Origin: Oceanospirillaceae bacterium
GTDB taxonomy: Bacteria > Pseudomonadota > Gammaproteobacteria > Pseudomonadales > Balneatricaceae
DNA: 17,517 nucleotides
NCBI GenBank assembly: GCA_023954795.1
Contig: JAGSHA010000023.1
Span: 1-17,517, forward strand
Direction: 5' to 3'
The notes beneath the pieces were generated by a model. It was given only the letters and a program-made list of their open reading frames with translations, had not been told where the DNA came from and did no database searches. Both the position numbers and the translations under genes were made by a program. The stretch's first letter is position 1; every line of letters begins with the position of its first letter. Below are positions 1 through 8,104 of this stretch, piece by piece.

Positions 1-810
1 CAGCGTCTGCGAGAAGGGGTTACGCGTCTGCCACCTATGGCTGCGCTGGGTCGGGTGTTTCAGCGTGATGAAAATGAGGCGGTGGATAGTGCGAGAGAGG
101 TTGGCTATCTCATGGCTGCGGAATTGCGGCTGTTAGATGTTGATGTCAGTTTTGCGCCTGTGCTGGATGTGGATTACGGCCGTAATAGCGTGATTGGCGA
201 TCGGGCGTTTGCGTGTGATGCGCAGCAGATATCTGCGCTGGCGGCGGCTTTTATTGCCGGGATGCGCGAAGCGGGTATGGCTGCCGCGGGGAAGCACTTT
301 CCAGGGCATGGTTGGGCGGATGCGGATACGCATCATAAAGATGCACTGGACAATCGGTCTTTTGATGAAATTTGGCAGCAGGATCTTGTCCCGTTTCGGG
401 CGCTGATAGCGGGTGGCATGGAAGGGATTATGCCAGCACATGTACTTTATTCAGGGTGTTCGGATATGCCTGCAGGCTTTTCTGATTTCTGGTTGCGGCA
501 AGTGCTGCGCGAGAAGTTGGGATTTGATGGCGTAATTTTCAGTGATGATCTGTCGATGAAGGCTGCTCATACCGCGGGTGGCTATCGTCAGCGCGCTGAG
601 GCAGCGTTGGTTGCGGGTTGTAATGTGCTGTTGCCGTGTAATAACCGTGAGGGGGCTCTGGAAGTGTTGGCCTATCTTGAAGAGCAGGATTGTGCCCCGG
701 TTGTCTCGCTGAAGCAGATGCGAGGTCGGCAGTTTTCAGCTGATGTTGATCGTATGAGGCATGGCGCTGAGTTGTGTCAATCGCTCTGGTCGGAGGTTGA
801 GCGTGGCTGA
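1..810 (+). CDS. nagZ: Beta-N-acetylhexosaminidase NagZ, 5' end outside window
   Basis: Glycoside hydrolase family 3 enzyme of the cytoplasm. It removes N-acetylglucosamine from anhydromuropeptides during peptidoglycan recycling. The reading frame is open from base 1, and the residues ahead of the first internal ATG (37) are typical NagZ sequence (REGVTRLPP), so that ATG is not the start. 269 residues are present, and about 60-70 N-terminal ones are missing against a usual length near 330-340. Visible motifs are the GH3 NagZ signature KHFPGHG (codons from 286), followed by the DTHH histidine loop that supplies the general acid/base, and FSDDLSM, whose first Asp (544-546) is the expected nucleophile. 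The stop overlaps the start of the channel gene downstream, so the two are probably co-transcribed. The family assignment is secure. Confidence 0.95.
   Translation, partial: QRLREGVTRLPPMAALGRVFQRDENEAVDSAREVGYLMAAELRLLDVDVSFAPVLDVDYGRNSVIGDRAFACDAQQISALAAAFIAGMREAGMAAAGKHFPGHGWADADTHHKDALDNRSFDEIWQQDLVPFRALIAGGMEGIMPAHVLYSGCSDMPAGFSDFWLRQVLREKLGFDGVIFSDDLSMKAAHTAGGYRQRAEAALVAGCNVLLPCNNREGALEVLAYLEEQDCAPVVSLKQMRGRQFSADVDRMRHGAELCQSLWSEVERG
792..796 (+). promoter_or_regulatory. Ribosome binding site fixing the GTG start of the channel gene
   Basis: GGAGG lies inside the end of nagZ, 6 bases before GTG at 803. It supports GTG 803 over the in-frame ATG at 761, which has no comparable site and would add 14 untypical residues. 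Confidence 0.75.
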
Positions 811-1915
811 TTGGTTGTCGGATTGGGTGGCGTCGTTTAATTGGGTAGATCCGCAGTTCGCATGGGTTGTGGTGCTGTCTCTTGTCTTGAGTTTGACGTT
901 GATTGCGCATGTCTGTGTGGGGTGGTTGTTATCTCATCTGCGTCGTCAGGCGTGTAAGACTGAGCTGCTTTGGGATGATGCAGTGATCGCTGCTGCACGA
1001 GCGCCGCTCATGTTGCTTGTCTGGATGATAGGTATTGTCACCGGTTTGCAGATTGCGGTGAGTAACGGTGATCTCGTATTGCCTGAGTCAGTATCAACCG
1101 TGCGTAAGCTTATGTTGATTGTGGCGCTTAGTTGGTTTGTGGTCCGTTTTATCGGTCAGATTGAGTTGGTGTTGGTGCAGGCCGGTGCTAAACGCAAGGC
1201 AATGGATGTAACAACCGTGCGTGCGTTGGGGCGGCTGTCACGGTTGACTGTCTTGGTGTTGGCTGTGTTAATCGTGTTGCAGAATCTGGGGATTAGCGTT
1301 TCCGGTATTCTGGCCTTTGGCGGGATCGGTGGTCTTGCCGTAGGTTTTGCAGCGAAGGATCTGTTGGCAAACTTCTTTGGTGGTCTGATGATCTATCTGG
1401 ATCGGCCGTTCAAAGTGGGAGATTGGATTCGCTCGCCTGATCAGGAAATTGAGGGCGTAGTGGAGGATATCGGTTGGCGTCAGACGCGTATCCGTACCTT
1501 TAGCAAGCGCCCGCTATATGTGCCCAATGCTACGTTTGCCAATATCTCAGTGGAAAACCCTTCGCGTATGACCAATCGCCGTATCTATGAGTACATCGGT
1601 GTGCGATACGGTGATGCCCGGCAAGTGCAGTTGATTATCGAGAATGTCAGGCAGATGTTGCAGGATCATCCTGATATTGATACCAATCAGACACTGATCG
1701 TTAATCTGGATCGCTTTGGGCCATCGTCGTTGGATTTCTTTATCTATACGTTTACCAAGACGACTGACTGGGTTGCGTATCACGGTATCAAGCAAGATGT
1801 AATGATGAGAGTGATGGGTATTGTTGAGCAGGAAGGGGCGGAGTTTGCGTTCCCTACAACGACGCTGCATATTGCTGAGTTGCCGCCAGATGGCGTGAGA
1901 GATCTTCGTGTATAA
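803..1915 (+). CDS. MscS-family mechanosensitive channel, YnaI-like
   Basis: Small-conductance mechanosensitive ion channel of the inner membrane, which opens under membrane tension to release solutes on hypo-osmotic shock. With the GTG start the protein has 370 residues. It has about five hydrophobic segments, the last being the Gly/Ala-rich pore helix (GGIGGLAVGFAAKDLLANFF), followed by the MscS beta domain (LDRPFKVGDWI, EGVVEDIGWRQTRIRTF, PLYVPNATF, SVENPSRMTNRRI) and a mixed C-terminal domain with FTKTTDW and EFAFPTTTLH. The motif wording is closest to E. coli YnaI, as far as memory allows, rather than to the shorter MscS with three membrane helices. It overlaps nagZ by 8 bases, which suggests translational coupling, and ends at a strong terminator. 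The family is certain; the exact paralogue is not. Confidence 0.9.
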   Translation: MADWLSDWVASFNWVDPQFAWVVVLSLVLSLTLIAHVCVGWLLSHLRRQACKTELLWDDAVIAAARAPLMLLVWMIGIVTGLQIAVSNGDLVLPESVSTVRKLMLIVALSWFVVRFIGQIELVLVQAGAKRKAMDVTTVRALGRLSRLTVLVLAVLIVLQNLGISVSGILAFGGIGGLAVGFAAKDLLANFFGGLMIYLDRPFKVGDWIRSPDQEIEGVVEDIGWRQTRIRTFSKRPLYVPNATFANISVENPSRMTNRRIYEYIGVRYGDARQVQLIIENVRQMLQDHPDIDTNQTLIVNLDRFGPSSLDFFIYTFTKTTDWVAYHGIKQDVMMRVMGIVEQEGAEFAFPTTTLHIAELPPDGVRDLRV

Positions 1916-1916
1916 A

Positions 1917-1945
1917 CAAAAAGGCACCCGTGGGTGCCTTTTTTG
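1917..1945. terminator. Bidirectional rho-independent terminator
   Basis: GGCACC and GGTGCC flank a CGTG loop, with an A-run on the left and a T-run on the right. It can therefore end both the nagZ-channel transcript (+) and the mfd-csiV transcript (-), whose coding ends are 37 bases apart. Confidence 0.9.
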
Positions 1946-1952
1946 TGGCTGA

Positions 1953-2723
1953 TTAGCGCTTGGCGTTGTCGGTTGTTTCTACCGGTAGCATCAAAACCAG
2001 AACGCCCATAAGTGGGTGGTCGAGGTAATGCACTTCTTCAGAGCGCATGCGTCGTCCCTGTTTCATATTGATCGTCAGGAATTCCGGGACATTCAGAAAG
2101 CTGGTGCTTAGCGGCGTCACTGTTGATATTCCGCTATCCTCGCTGGCAACGGAGCTGGTGCTTTGAGGGTTGTCTGTGCTGCTTGTCAGAGGCTGGTCGC
2201 CGGCATTTAGGAAGTCGCGCAGCAGGTTTGACTCGCTGCTAGAGAGTTTGCGGCTGTGGTAAAGATCAGGCTTGAAGTGAAGGTAGCGGCCACGATCAAC
2301 GGTAATGTAGCCTTCTAGCTCATACATCCCATTATCGAGAATCTGTCCTGCTCTAATGTGAATAGGGCGTGCTTTCTTCTGTTTTTCTACAGGTTGCAGC
2401 CAGCCTGCGTGATATAGCACGCGGTACGAGTGGTAGCGCGCAATTCGTTTCTTCTCGTCATTGAATAAAAGAGATGAAGTCGGCAGGAGTTCGTAGGCAT
2501 CAAACGTAGAGCTGCTGTTGTGCAGCGGTGGGCGCAACTTTATTGCGTTTCGCTGGTGATTAACATCCAGGCCTTGTGGCCAGAATTCGTCATCCAGTAC
2601 GCTTGGGTCCTCGTTAGCAAACACGAGGACCTCTACTTGATACCATGGGGTATCTTCAGCCGTTGCGGTCAGAGCAAAAGCAACTAAGCACAGGCTGGTG
2701 GCTATTTTCTGAAATATATTCAT
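1953..2723 (-). CDS. csiV: CsiV-family periplasmic protein
   Basis: 256 residues, with an N-terminal signal peptide (basic start, hydrophobic stretch LCLVAFALTATA, likely cleavage after ATA before EDTPWYQVEV). The mature start WYQVEVLVFAN, followed by a WP motif, is characteristic of the CsiV family (DUF2803 type). In Vibrio, CsiV is a peptidoglycan-binding periplasmic protein that helps LpoA activate the penicillin-binding protein PBP1A. The middle region is Ser/Thr-rich (about residues 178-205) and looks flexible. The gene follows mfd on the same strand, its ATG overlapping the mfd TGA (ATGA), an arrangement also seen in Pseudomonas and Vibrio from memory. The family call is good; the cell-wall role is carried over from Vibrio. 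Confidence 0.85.
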   Translation of the reverse strand: MNIFQKIATSLCLVAFALTATAEDTPWYQVEVLVFANEDPSVLDDEFWPQGLDVNHQRNAIKLRPPLHNSSSTFDAYELLPTSSLLFNDEKKRIARYHSYRVLYHAGWLQPVEKQKKARPIHIRAGQILDNGMYELEGYITVDRGRYLHFKPDLYHSRKLSSSESNLLRDFLNAGDQPLTSSTDNPQSTSSVASEDSGISTVTPLSTSFLNVPEFLTINMKQGRRMRSEEVHYLDHPLMGVLVLMLPVETTDNAKR

Positions 2724-5700
2724 GACTCTTTGACCGCCAATTCCTTCAGCAGTTTTTCAATTGTTTGAAAGCGTTGTTCCGATTTTTCGCTGGATATGGA
2801 AAAACGAAGTCGGTCCGCGCCCTCAAGTTTATACTTTTGTGGTTGATTTTGAACCATTTTTACCAAAGTCAGTGGATCTACTTTAGGTTCAGAGCCAAAC
2901 TCAATCCGGCCGCCTTTTTCATGAGCATCGATTTTTTCGATCTCCATGGCGTCGGCGGATAGCTTTAGTTTAGTCAGTCGTAGCAGATTTTGTGTGGCTT
3001 CTGGTAGAAGACCGAAACGATCGATCATTTCTATCTGCAGCTCTTTGAGTGCTTTTTCACTCTCTGCGTTAGATATACGTTTGTACATTATCAGGCGATT
3101 GTGCACATCAGGAAGATAGTCATCAGGAATCAGTGCCGGAATACGGAGGTTGATTTCTGCACCGTGTTTTAGGGGTTGGTCGAGGTTCGGTGTTTTGCCT
3201 TCCTTGATGGCGCTAACGGCTTGTTCGAGCATCTCCATAAAGAGTGTGAAGCCAACGGTTTGCATCTGGCCGCTCTGGTCTTCGCCTAGTAGTTCGCCAG
3301 CTCCCCTGATTTCAAGGTCGTGAGTCGCTAGTGTAAAACCTGCGCCGAGATCGTCGGCGGAGGCAATGGCTTCCAGTCGCTTGGTTGCATCGGTGGTGAT
3401 CGCTTTCGGGTGTGGCGTCAGCAGGTAAGCGTAGGCCTGATGGTGCGAACGGCCTACACGTCCGCGCAGCTGATGCAATTGGGCCAGGCCAAATTTGTCT
3501 GCGCGGTCGATGATGATCGTGTTGGCATTGGGTATATCGATACCGGTTTCGATAATGGTGGTGCAGACAAGTACGTTATGGCGCTTATGGTAGAAGTCGG
3601 ACATGACCTGTTCCAGCTCGCGCTCGCGCATCTGGCCGTGTCCAATGCCGATGCGCGCCTCTGGAATCATCTCAGTCAGCTCGGCTGCGGTTTTCTCGAT
3701 GGATTTTACTTCGTTATGTAGGTAATACACCTGGCCGCCGCGCAGCAGTTCTCGGAGTATGGCTTCTTTTACCGTGGACGGGTCGTTCTGGCTGACAAAG
3801 GTTTTGACCGAAAGGCGACGTGCGGGCGGTGTCGCGATAATTGAGAGGTCGCGGATGCCGGACATGGCCATGTTCAGTGTGCGCGGGATAGGTGTGGCTG
3901 TCAGAGTCAGTATGTCGACTTCCGAGCGCAGTGATTTGAGGCGCTCTTTTTGCTGTACGCCAAAACGGTGTTCTTCATCAATGATGAGCAGTCCGAGATT
4001 CTTAAACTTGATGTCGCCCTGAATCAGTTTGTGGGTGCCTACGATAATGTCTGCTTGGCCTTTCTCCAGTTTTTCGATGATGGCGCTCTGTTGTTTGCCG
4101 GTGCGGAAGCGTGAAATTAGCTCGACATTGACGGGCCAGTCCGCAAAGCGGTCGGCGAAGTTCTGGTAGTGTTGTTGCGCCAATAGGGTGGTGGGAACCA
4201 AGATGGCGACTTGCTTTCCGCTCTGGCAGGCCATGAAGGCTGCGCGCATGGCAACTTCCGTCTTGCCAAAGCCTACATCACCGCACACGAGGCGATCCAT
4301 GGGCTGCGGTGAGGTCATATCTCTGATTACTGCGTCAATCGCATTGGCCTGATCGGGGGTCTCTTCAAAAGGGAAGGAGGCTGAAAAGTGCCGGTAGTCC
4401 TGATCAGGGTTGCTGAAGCTGAAGCCTTTGCGCGCGGCGCGGCGAGCGTAAATATCCAGGAGTTCGGCAGCGGCGTCCCGCGCTTTTTCCGCCGCTTTCT
4501 GTTTGGCTTTGCTCCATTGTTCTGCGCCCAATTTGTGGAGTGGGGCGAATTCGTCGCTGGCACCGGTGTAGCGGCTGATCAAATGCAGTGACGACACAGG
4601 CACATATAGCTTGGCGCTGTTCAGGTATTCCAGTGTCAGGAATTCATTGGTCTGGCCTTCCAGAGCAATCGTCTGAAGCCCTTGGTAGCGGCCGACACCG
4701 TGATCAAGATGTACAACGGGTGCGCCGATATTAAGTTCAGACAGGTTTTTGATGACCTGGTCGGCTTGTTCTTTCTCTCGTGAGCGGCGTCGGCGTTGAA
4801 ATACCTGGCGTCCAAAAAGCTGTGTTTCAGTAATGAGGTGAGCCTGTCCCGGCAGGGAGAGACCGCGGTCGAGTGGTACGGTGGTTATTGCAATTTCGGC
4901 ATCGCCGTCGACAAAGTCTTGCCAGCTGTTTACGAGGGTGGGTTTTAGGTTGATGCGATCAAGCAGCTCTAAAAGCGCTTCGCGACGCCCGGCAGATTCA
5001 GCGCAAAACAGAACGGGTCCGTCGCGTTCAACAAGAAAACCTTCCAGCGCGGTAAGTGGTCTTGTCGCTTGTGCATCGACCGGAAGTTCGGGTGGCTCTG
5101 TGCATGCAAGGTTGATTCGTCCTGCTTTTTTTTCAAGGCTGTTGTGAGTTGCGTGTAGGCGGCCGTATTGCTTCAGTTGGCTAAAGAGTTGGTCGCTACT
5201 CAGGAAAAGCTTTTCTGGGCCCATGATCGGGTGGGTAATGTCATAGCGTCGCTGTTCGTAACGAGCCTGGGCATCTTCCCAGAATTGGGTGCCTGCATTT
5301 TCAAGGTCTGGATCGACGATGATTTGTGTATCTTTCGGCAGGTAGTCAAACAGCGTGTTGGTGGTTTCAAAAAATAGCGGCTGATAATACTCAATTCCGG
5401 GCGGGGTCAGGCCATTGCTGACATCCTGATAGATGGGGCACGCGCGGTAGTCAACGTCGAATAGTTCGCGCCAGCGTTGTTTGAAGCCTTTGATGGCCGT
5501 GTCATCAAATGGAAACTCTTTGGCTGGAAGTAAGCGAACCTGTGTAATTTGGTCGATCGAGCGTTGGGTATCTGGGTCGAACGTACGTAATGTTTCAATT
5601 TCGTCGTCGAACAATTCGATGCGGTAGGGCGCGTTGCTGCCCATCGGATAGATATCAATAATTGAGCCACGAATCGCAAATTCGCCGTGTTCTAGTACGG

Positions 5701-6166
5701 TTTCCACTGCGTGGTAGCCAGCATCGGACAGTTGTTGTCTGAGTCGGATGGGGTCTAGAGTCTGGCCTTCGTCGAGTACAAGGCTATTGCCTGCCAAAAA
5801 CGACGGTGGTGCAAGGCGATGCATCAGGGTGCTGGCAGGGACGATTAATACACCCTGTTTCAGGCTAGGGAGTCTGTTTAGCGTAGCGATTCGCTGAGAA
5901 ATAATGTCCTGATGCGGTGAAAACACGTCATAGGGCAAAGTTTCCCAGTCTGGAAAGCTCAAAATGAGCTCAGAGGAACCAATAAAAAAGCTGAGTTCGT
6001 TCTGTAAACGTTCCGCCTCGTCACTGTTGTTGGTGATGACGAGGGTCAATGCGCTGTGCTTTTGTGCTGCGGTCGCTATCAGTAATCCACGCGCCGCGCC
6101 GGTGACTTGGCCTATTCGTTTTATGTCGCCAGCGCCCGTAGGCAATGAAAATGTCAGATCCAACAA
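2720..6166 (-). CDS. mfd: Transcription-repair coupling factor Mfd
   Basis: ATP-driven DNA translocase that removes RNA polymerase stalled at DNA lesions and recruits UvrA for nucleotide excision repair. The 1148 residues equal the length of E. coli Mfd. Order of domains: UvrB-like N-terminal region (about 1-340), RNA-polymerase-interacting domain with the start motif GAPVVHLDHGVGRYQG (about 480), then RecG-like helicase lobes with Walker A GDVGFGKTE (Lys635), DEEH box followed by RFGVQQKE, TATPIPRT, and ETGIDIPNANT plus QLRGRVGR in lobe two. The C-terminal domain follows. The start is TTG at 6166, as no ATG or GTG lies between it and the upstream in-frame stop. An AAGGAG site supports it. 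The gene overlaps csiV at its 3' end and is divergent from the GAPDH gene. Confidence 0.98.
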   Translation of the reverse strand: MLDLTFSLPTGAGDIKRIGQVTGAARGLLIATAAQKHSALTLVITNNSDEAERLQNELSFFIGSSELILSFPDWETLPYDVFSPHQDIISQRIATLNRLPSLKQGVLIVPASTLMHRLAPPSFLAGNSLVLDEGQTLDPIRLRQQLSDAGYHAVETVLEHGEFAIRGSIIDIYPMGSNAPYRIELFDDEIETLRTFDPDTQRSIDQITQVRLLPAKEFPFDDTAIKGFKQRWRELFDVDYRACPIYQDVSNGLTPPGIEYYQPLFFETTNTLFDYLPKDTQIIVDPDLENAGTQFWEDAQARYEQRRYDITHPIMGPEKLFLSSDQLFSQLKQYGRLHATHNSLEKKAGRINLACTEPPELPVDAQATRPLTALEGFLVERDGPVLFCAESAGRREALLELLDRINLKPTLVNSWQDFVDGDAEIAITTVPLDRGLSLPGQAHLITETQLFGRQVFQRRRRSREKEQADQVIKNLSELNIGAPVVHLDHGVGRYQGLQTIALEGQTNEFLTLEYLNSAKLYVPVSSLHLISRYTGASDEFAPLHKLGAEQWSKAKQKAAEKARDAAAELLDIYARRAARKGFSFSNPDQDYRHFSASFPFEETPDQANAIDAVIRDMTSPQPMDRLVCGDVGFGKTEVAMRAAFMACQSGKQVAILVPTTLLAQQHYQNFADRFADWPVNVELISRFRTGKQQSAIIEKLEKGQADIIVGTHKLIQGDIKFKNLGLLIIDEEHRFGVQQKERLKSLRSEVDILTLTATPIPRTLNMAMSGIRDLSIIATPPARRLSVKTFVSQNDPSTVKEAILRELLRGGQVYYLHNEVKSIEKTAAELTEMIPEARIGIGHGQMRERELEQVMSDFYHKRHNVLVCTTIIETGIDIPNANTIIIDRADKFGLAQLHQLRGRVGRSHHQAYAYLLTPHPKAITTDATKRLEAIASADDLGAGFTLATHDLEIRGAGELLGEDQSGQMQTVGFTLFMEMLEQAVSAIKEGKTPNLDQPLKHGAEINLRIPALIPDDYLPDVHNRLIMYKRISNAESEKALKELQIEMIDRFGLLPEATQNLLRLTKLKLSADAMEIEKIDAHEKGGRIEFGSEPKVDPLTLVKMVQNQPQKYKLEGADRLRFSISSEKSEQRFQTIEKLLKELAVKES

Positions 6167-6175
6167 CGTCCCAGA

Positions 6176-6181
6176 CTCCTT
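6176..6181 (-). promoter_or_regulatory. Ribosome binding site of mfd, supports TTG start
   Basis: AAGGAG on the minus strand, 9 bases before TTG (6166-6164). A second TTG follows directly (6163-6161), so initiation one codon later is possible. The rare start codon would keep Mfd synthesis low. Confidence 0.65.
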
Positions 6182-6275
6182 ATGCAGCGGTATTTTGGGG
6201 CGGATAAGTGTACCTGTTCAGCGTCGCTATCGAAACAAGTGGGCAGGATCGTGCGAAAGTATATTAATTGGGGGT

Positions 6276-6304
6276 TTGCTCGCAGGTGCGGAAAATAGGA
6301 TAAT
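6276..6304 (+). promoter_or_regulatory. Candidate sigma-70 promoter of the GAPDH gene
   Basis: GATAAT (6299-6304) matches the -10 consensus at five of six positions. TTGCTC (6276-6281), 17 bases upstream, matches the -35 at three. Transcription would begin about 35-40 bases before the GTG start. The rest of the 181-base divergent region must also hold the mfd promoter. I see only weak candidates there on the minus strand. Confidence 0.45.
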
Positions 6305-6337
6305 GTGCGCATTAATTTTTGAGCGTTGAAGTTAACT

Positions 6338-6341
6338 GGAG
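6338..6341 (+). promoter_or_regulatory. Ribosome binding site choosing GTG 6348
   Basis: GGAG ends directly against a TTG at 6342 but is 6 bases from GTG at 6348, the right distance for initiation. The GTG is therefore the likely start, giving MSQEKVFADW rather than a protein two residues longer. Confidence 0.65.
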
Positions 6342-6347
6342 TTGCCT

Positions 6348-7781
6348 GTGAGCCAAGAAAAAGTATTCGCTGATTGGAAAGAACGCGAAGCTAAAGCTGA
6401 AGCGATGGTGCCGCTGATCGGTGGTCTGTATCGTGATAACAACATCGAATCTTCTGTTTTTGGTCGTCTGATCATTAAACGTTCCGTGATTGATATTTTG
6501 AAAGCGCATCGTTTTGCGCGTCAGGTTGAAGATCAGGAAGTGACAGTTCACGATACTTATCCTGTACTGGCATCTGTTCAGGCAATGGGTATTAAGAACG
6601 CGCACATTGATGCGGGTAAGCTGGCTGTTAAGTTCCGTGAAGAAGCGAACGGTCGTGATCTGGAAGCCTTCCTGAAAGATGAGCTGGCTGAAGCGGTTGA
6701 AGGTACCGAACGTGAAGGTACTGATATCGTACTGTACGGCTTTGGCCGTATCGGTCGTCTTCTGGCGCGCCTGCTGATCGAACGTACCGGTGGCGGTCAG
6801 GCATTGCGTTTGCGTGCGATTGTTGTACGTAAAGGTAATGCTGCAAATGATCTGGAAAAGCGTGCGAGCCTGCTACGTCGCGATTCTGTTCACGGTTCCT
6901 TCAAAGGTACTATCCAGGTTGACGAAGAAAACCACGCACTGATCGCAAACGGCAACATGATCAAGGTGATCACTGCTGACGCGCCAGACACTATCGATTA
7001 CACCGCGTACGGCATTAACAATGCTGTCGTTATCGATAACACTGGTAAGTGGCGTGATGAAGATGGTCTGTCTCTGCATACACGTGCGAAAGGTGTTTCC
7101 CGTGTTGTTCTGACTGCGCCGGGTAAAGGCATCAAGAACATCGTAATGGGTGTTAACGATGGCGATATCGCTGCTGATGATAAGATCCTGTCCGCTGCAT
7201 CTTGTACTACCAATGCGATCACGCCAGTGCTGAAAGTGCTGAGCGACACCTATGGTGTTGAAAATGGTCACGTTGAAACTGTTCATGCTTACACCAATGA
7301 CCAGAACCTGATCGATAACTACCACAAAGGTGATCGTCGTGGTCGTGCGGCAGGTCTGAACATGGTTCTGACTGAAACCGGTGCGGCTAAAGCTGTCTCT
7401 AAGGCATTGCCTGAGATGGAAGGCAAGCTGACTGGTAACGCGATCCGTGTACCTACGCCAAACGTTTCTATGGCTATTCTGAACCTGAACCTGGGTTCTG
7501 AAACCAATAAAGACGAACTGAATGCAACACTGCGTGAAGCGGCGCTGCACGGTGCTCTGCAGAAGCAGATCGATTACAGCAACTCTCCTGAAGCTGTATC
7601 CAGCGATTTCGTTGGTTCTCGTGCTGCGGGTGTTGTTGATGCTCTGGCTACCATTGCTGACGATAAGCGTTGCGTACTGTACGTATGGTACGACAACGAG
7701 TTCGGTTACAGCTGTCAGGTTATTCGTATGGTTCAGAAGATGGCTGCTTGCACGTTGCCTGCGTTCCCTAGCGCAAAATAA
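6348..7781 (+). CDS. Long-form glyceraldehyde-3-phosphate dehydrogenase with N-terminal extension
   Basis: Oxidises glyceraldehyde-3-phosphate with phosphate to 1,3-bisphosphoglycerate (or the reverse) in the cytoplasm. 477 residues against about 335 for classical GapA. The first ~125 residues are a mainly helical extension (EREAKAEAMVPLIGGLYR, RSVIDILKAHRFAR) seen in the Pseudomonas PA3001-type enzymes next to mfd. The catalytic part follows: Rossmann motif GFGRIGR (131-137), active-site ASCTTN with Cys286, His313 in HAYTNDQNL, TGAAKA, NAIRVPTPNVS, and YDNEFGYS near the end. Strand two ends LRAIVVRKG, so the Asp that binds the NAD ribose in GapA is absent. The Pro that follows the Q-x-x-x-D segment is also replaced (LIDNYHKG). 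This suggests NADP or dual cofactor use, which is inference. Codon use looks like that of a highly expressed gene. Confidence 0.92.
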   Translation: MSQEKVFADWKEREAKAEAMVPLIGGLYRDNNIESSVFGRLIIKRSVIDILKAHRFARQVEDQEVTVHDTYPVLASVQAMGIKNAHIDAGKLAVKFREEANGRDLEAFLKDELAEAVEGTEREGTDIVLYGFGRIGRLLARLLIERTGGGQALRLRAIVVRKGNAANDLEKRASLLRRDSVHGSFKGTIQVDEENHALIANGNMIKVITADAPDTIDYTAYGINNAVVIDNTGKWRDEDGLSLHTRAKGVSRVVLTAPGKGIKNIVMGVNDGDIAADDKILSAASCTTNAITPVLKVLSDTYGVENGHVETVHAYTNDQNLIDNYHKGDRRGRAAGLNMVLTETGAAKAVSKALPEMEGKLTGNAIRVPTPNVSMAILNLNLGSETNKDELNATLREAALHGALQKQIDYSNSPEAVSSDFVGSRAAGVVDALATIADDKRCVLYVWYDNEFGYSCQVIRMVQKMAACTLPAFPSAK

Positions 7782-7799
7782 GTCTTTCTTTCTTCTGAC

Positions 7800-7828
7800 A
7801 AAAGGTCGCTCATGTAGCGGCCTTTTTT
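7800..7828 (+). terminator. Rho-independent terminator after the GAPDH gene
   Basis: AAAGGTCGCT pairs with AGCGGCCTTT (one G-U pair) around a CATGT loop, followed by a T-run. It starts about 19 bases after the stop, so the GAPDH gene and nqr operon are probably separate transcripts. Confidence 0.9.
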
Positions 7829-8104
7829 GTTATCAAATGCTTTATATTCTTAATAATTATAAGCATATGAAATATCCATCTATCTGACTTGTACGAATGG
7901 TGAACGAAAGCAGAAGGATAAAAAACAGGGTTTGTAGAAAAAGGACATGCCGCTCAGGTATACTTATTCGGATTTTTGGGTTGGGTTTGCTTCGTTTCGA
8001 TAACAACTTAAAAGCATGTTTTTTTGCAGGCGGGGACAGCTGTGCGAAAACTGCACAAAGTGAAACGGGGTTCCTGAAAACTATAACGTGATTGGGTGAG
8101 GCGA
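7829..8104. other. nqr operon upstream region, no gene
   Basis: The gap between GAPDH and nqrA totals 323 bases, and after the terminator it contains no credible gene. It has an AT-rich start with an imperfect inverted repeat (7837-7866), a TATACT hexamer at 7959-7964 without a good -35, and a TGTGC-N7-GCACA dyad (8041-8057). A TATAAC hexamer lies at 8082-8087, and the nqrA ribosome site (GGTGAGG, about 8095-8101) follows. The nqr promoter must lie here, but I cannot place it with confidence. Confidence 0.5.
8041..8057. repeat. Perfect 5-7-5 dyad upstream of nqrA
   Basis: TGTGC, seven bases (GAAAACT), GCACA. It lies 47 bases before the nqrA ATG and just upstream of a TATAAC hexamer. It could be an operator half-site pair or a short leader hairpin. 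No known regulator consensus fits exactly; the CRP pattern is TGTGA-N6-TCACA. Confidence 0.35.

Noticed and set aside
37..39. ATG as the start of nagZ
   Set aside because: The frame continues to the window edge with typical NagZ residues before it, so the gene is truncated by the window rather than starting here.
7951..7964. TATACT as the nqr -10 box
   Set aside because: No -35-like hexamer lies 16-18 bases upstream, and the distance to nqrA is long. Kept only as a note on the region.
7897..8091. 64-codon open frame between the GAPDH gene and nqrA
   Set aside because: No ribosome site before its ATG, composition rich in Arg, Lys and Cys as in random sequence, and it covers the region that must hold the nqr promoter.
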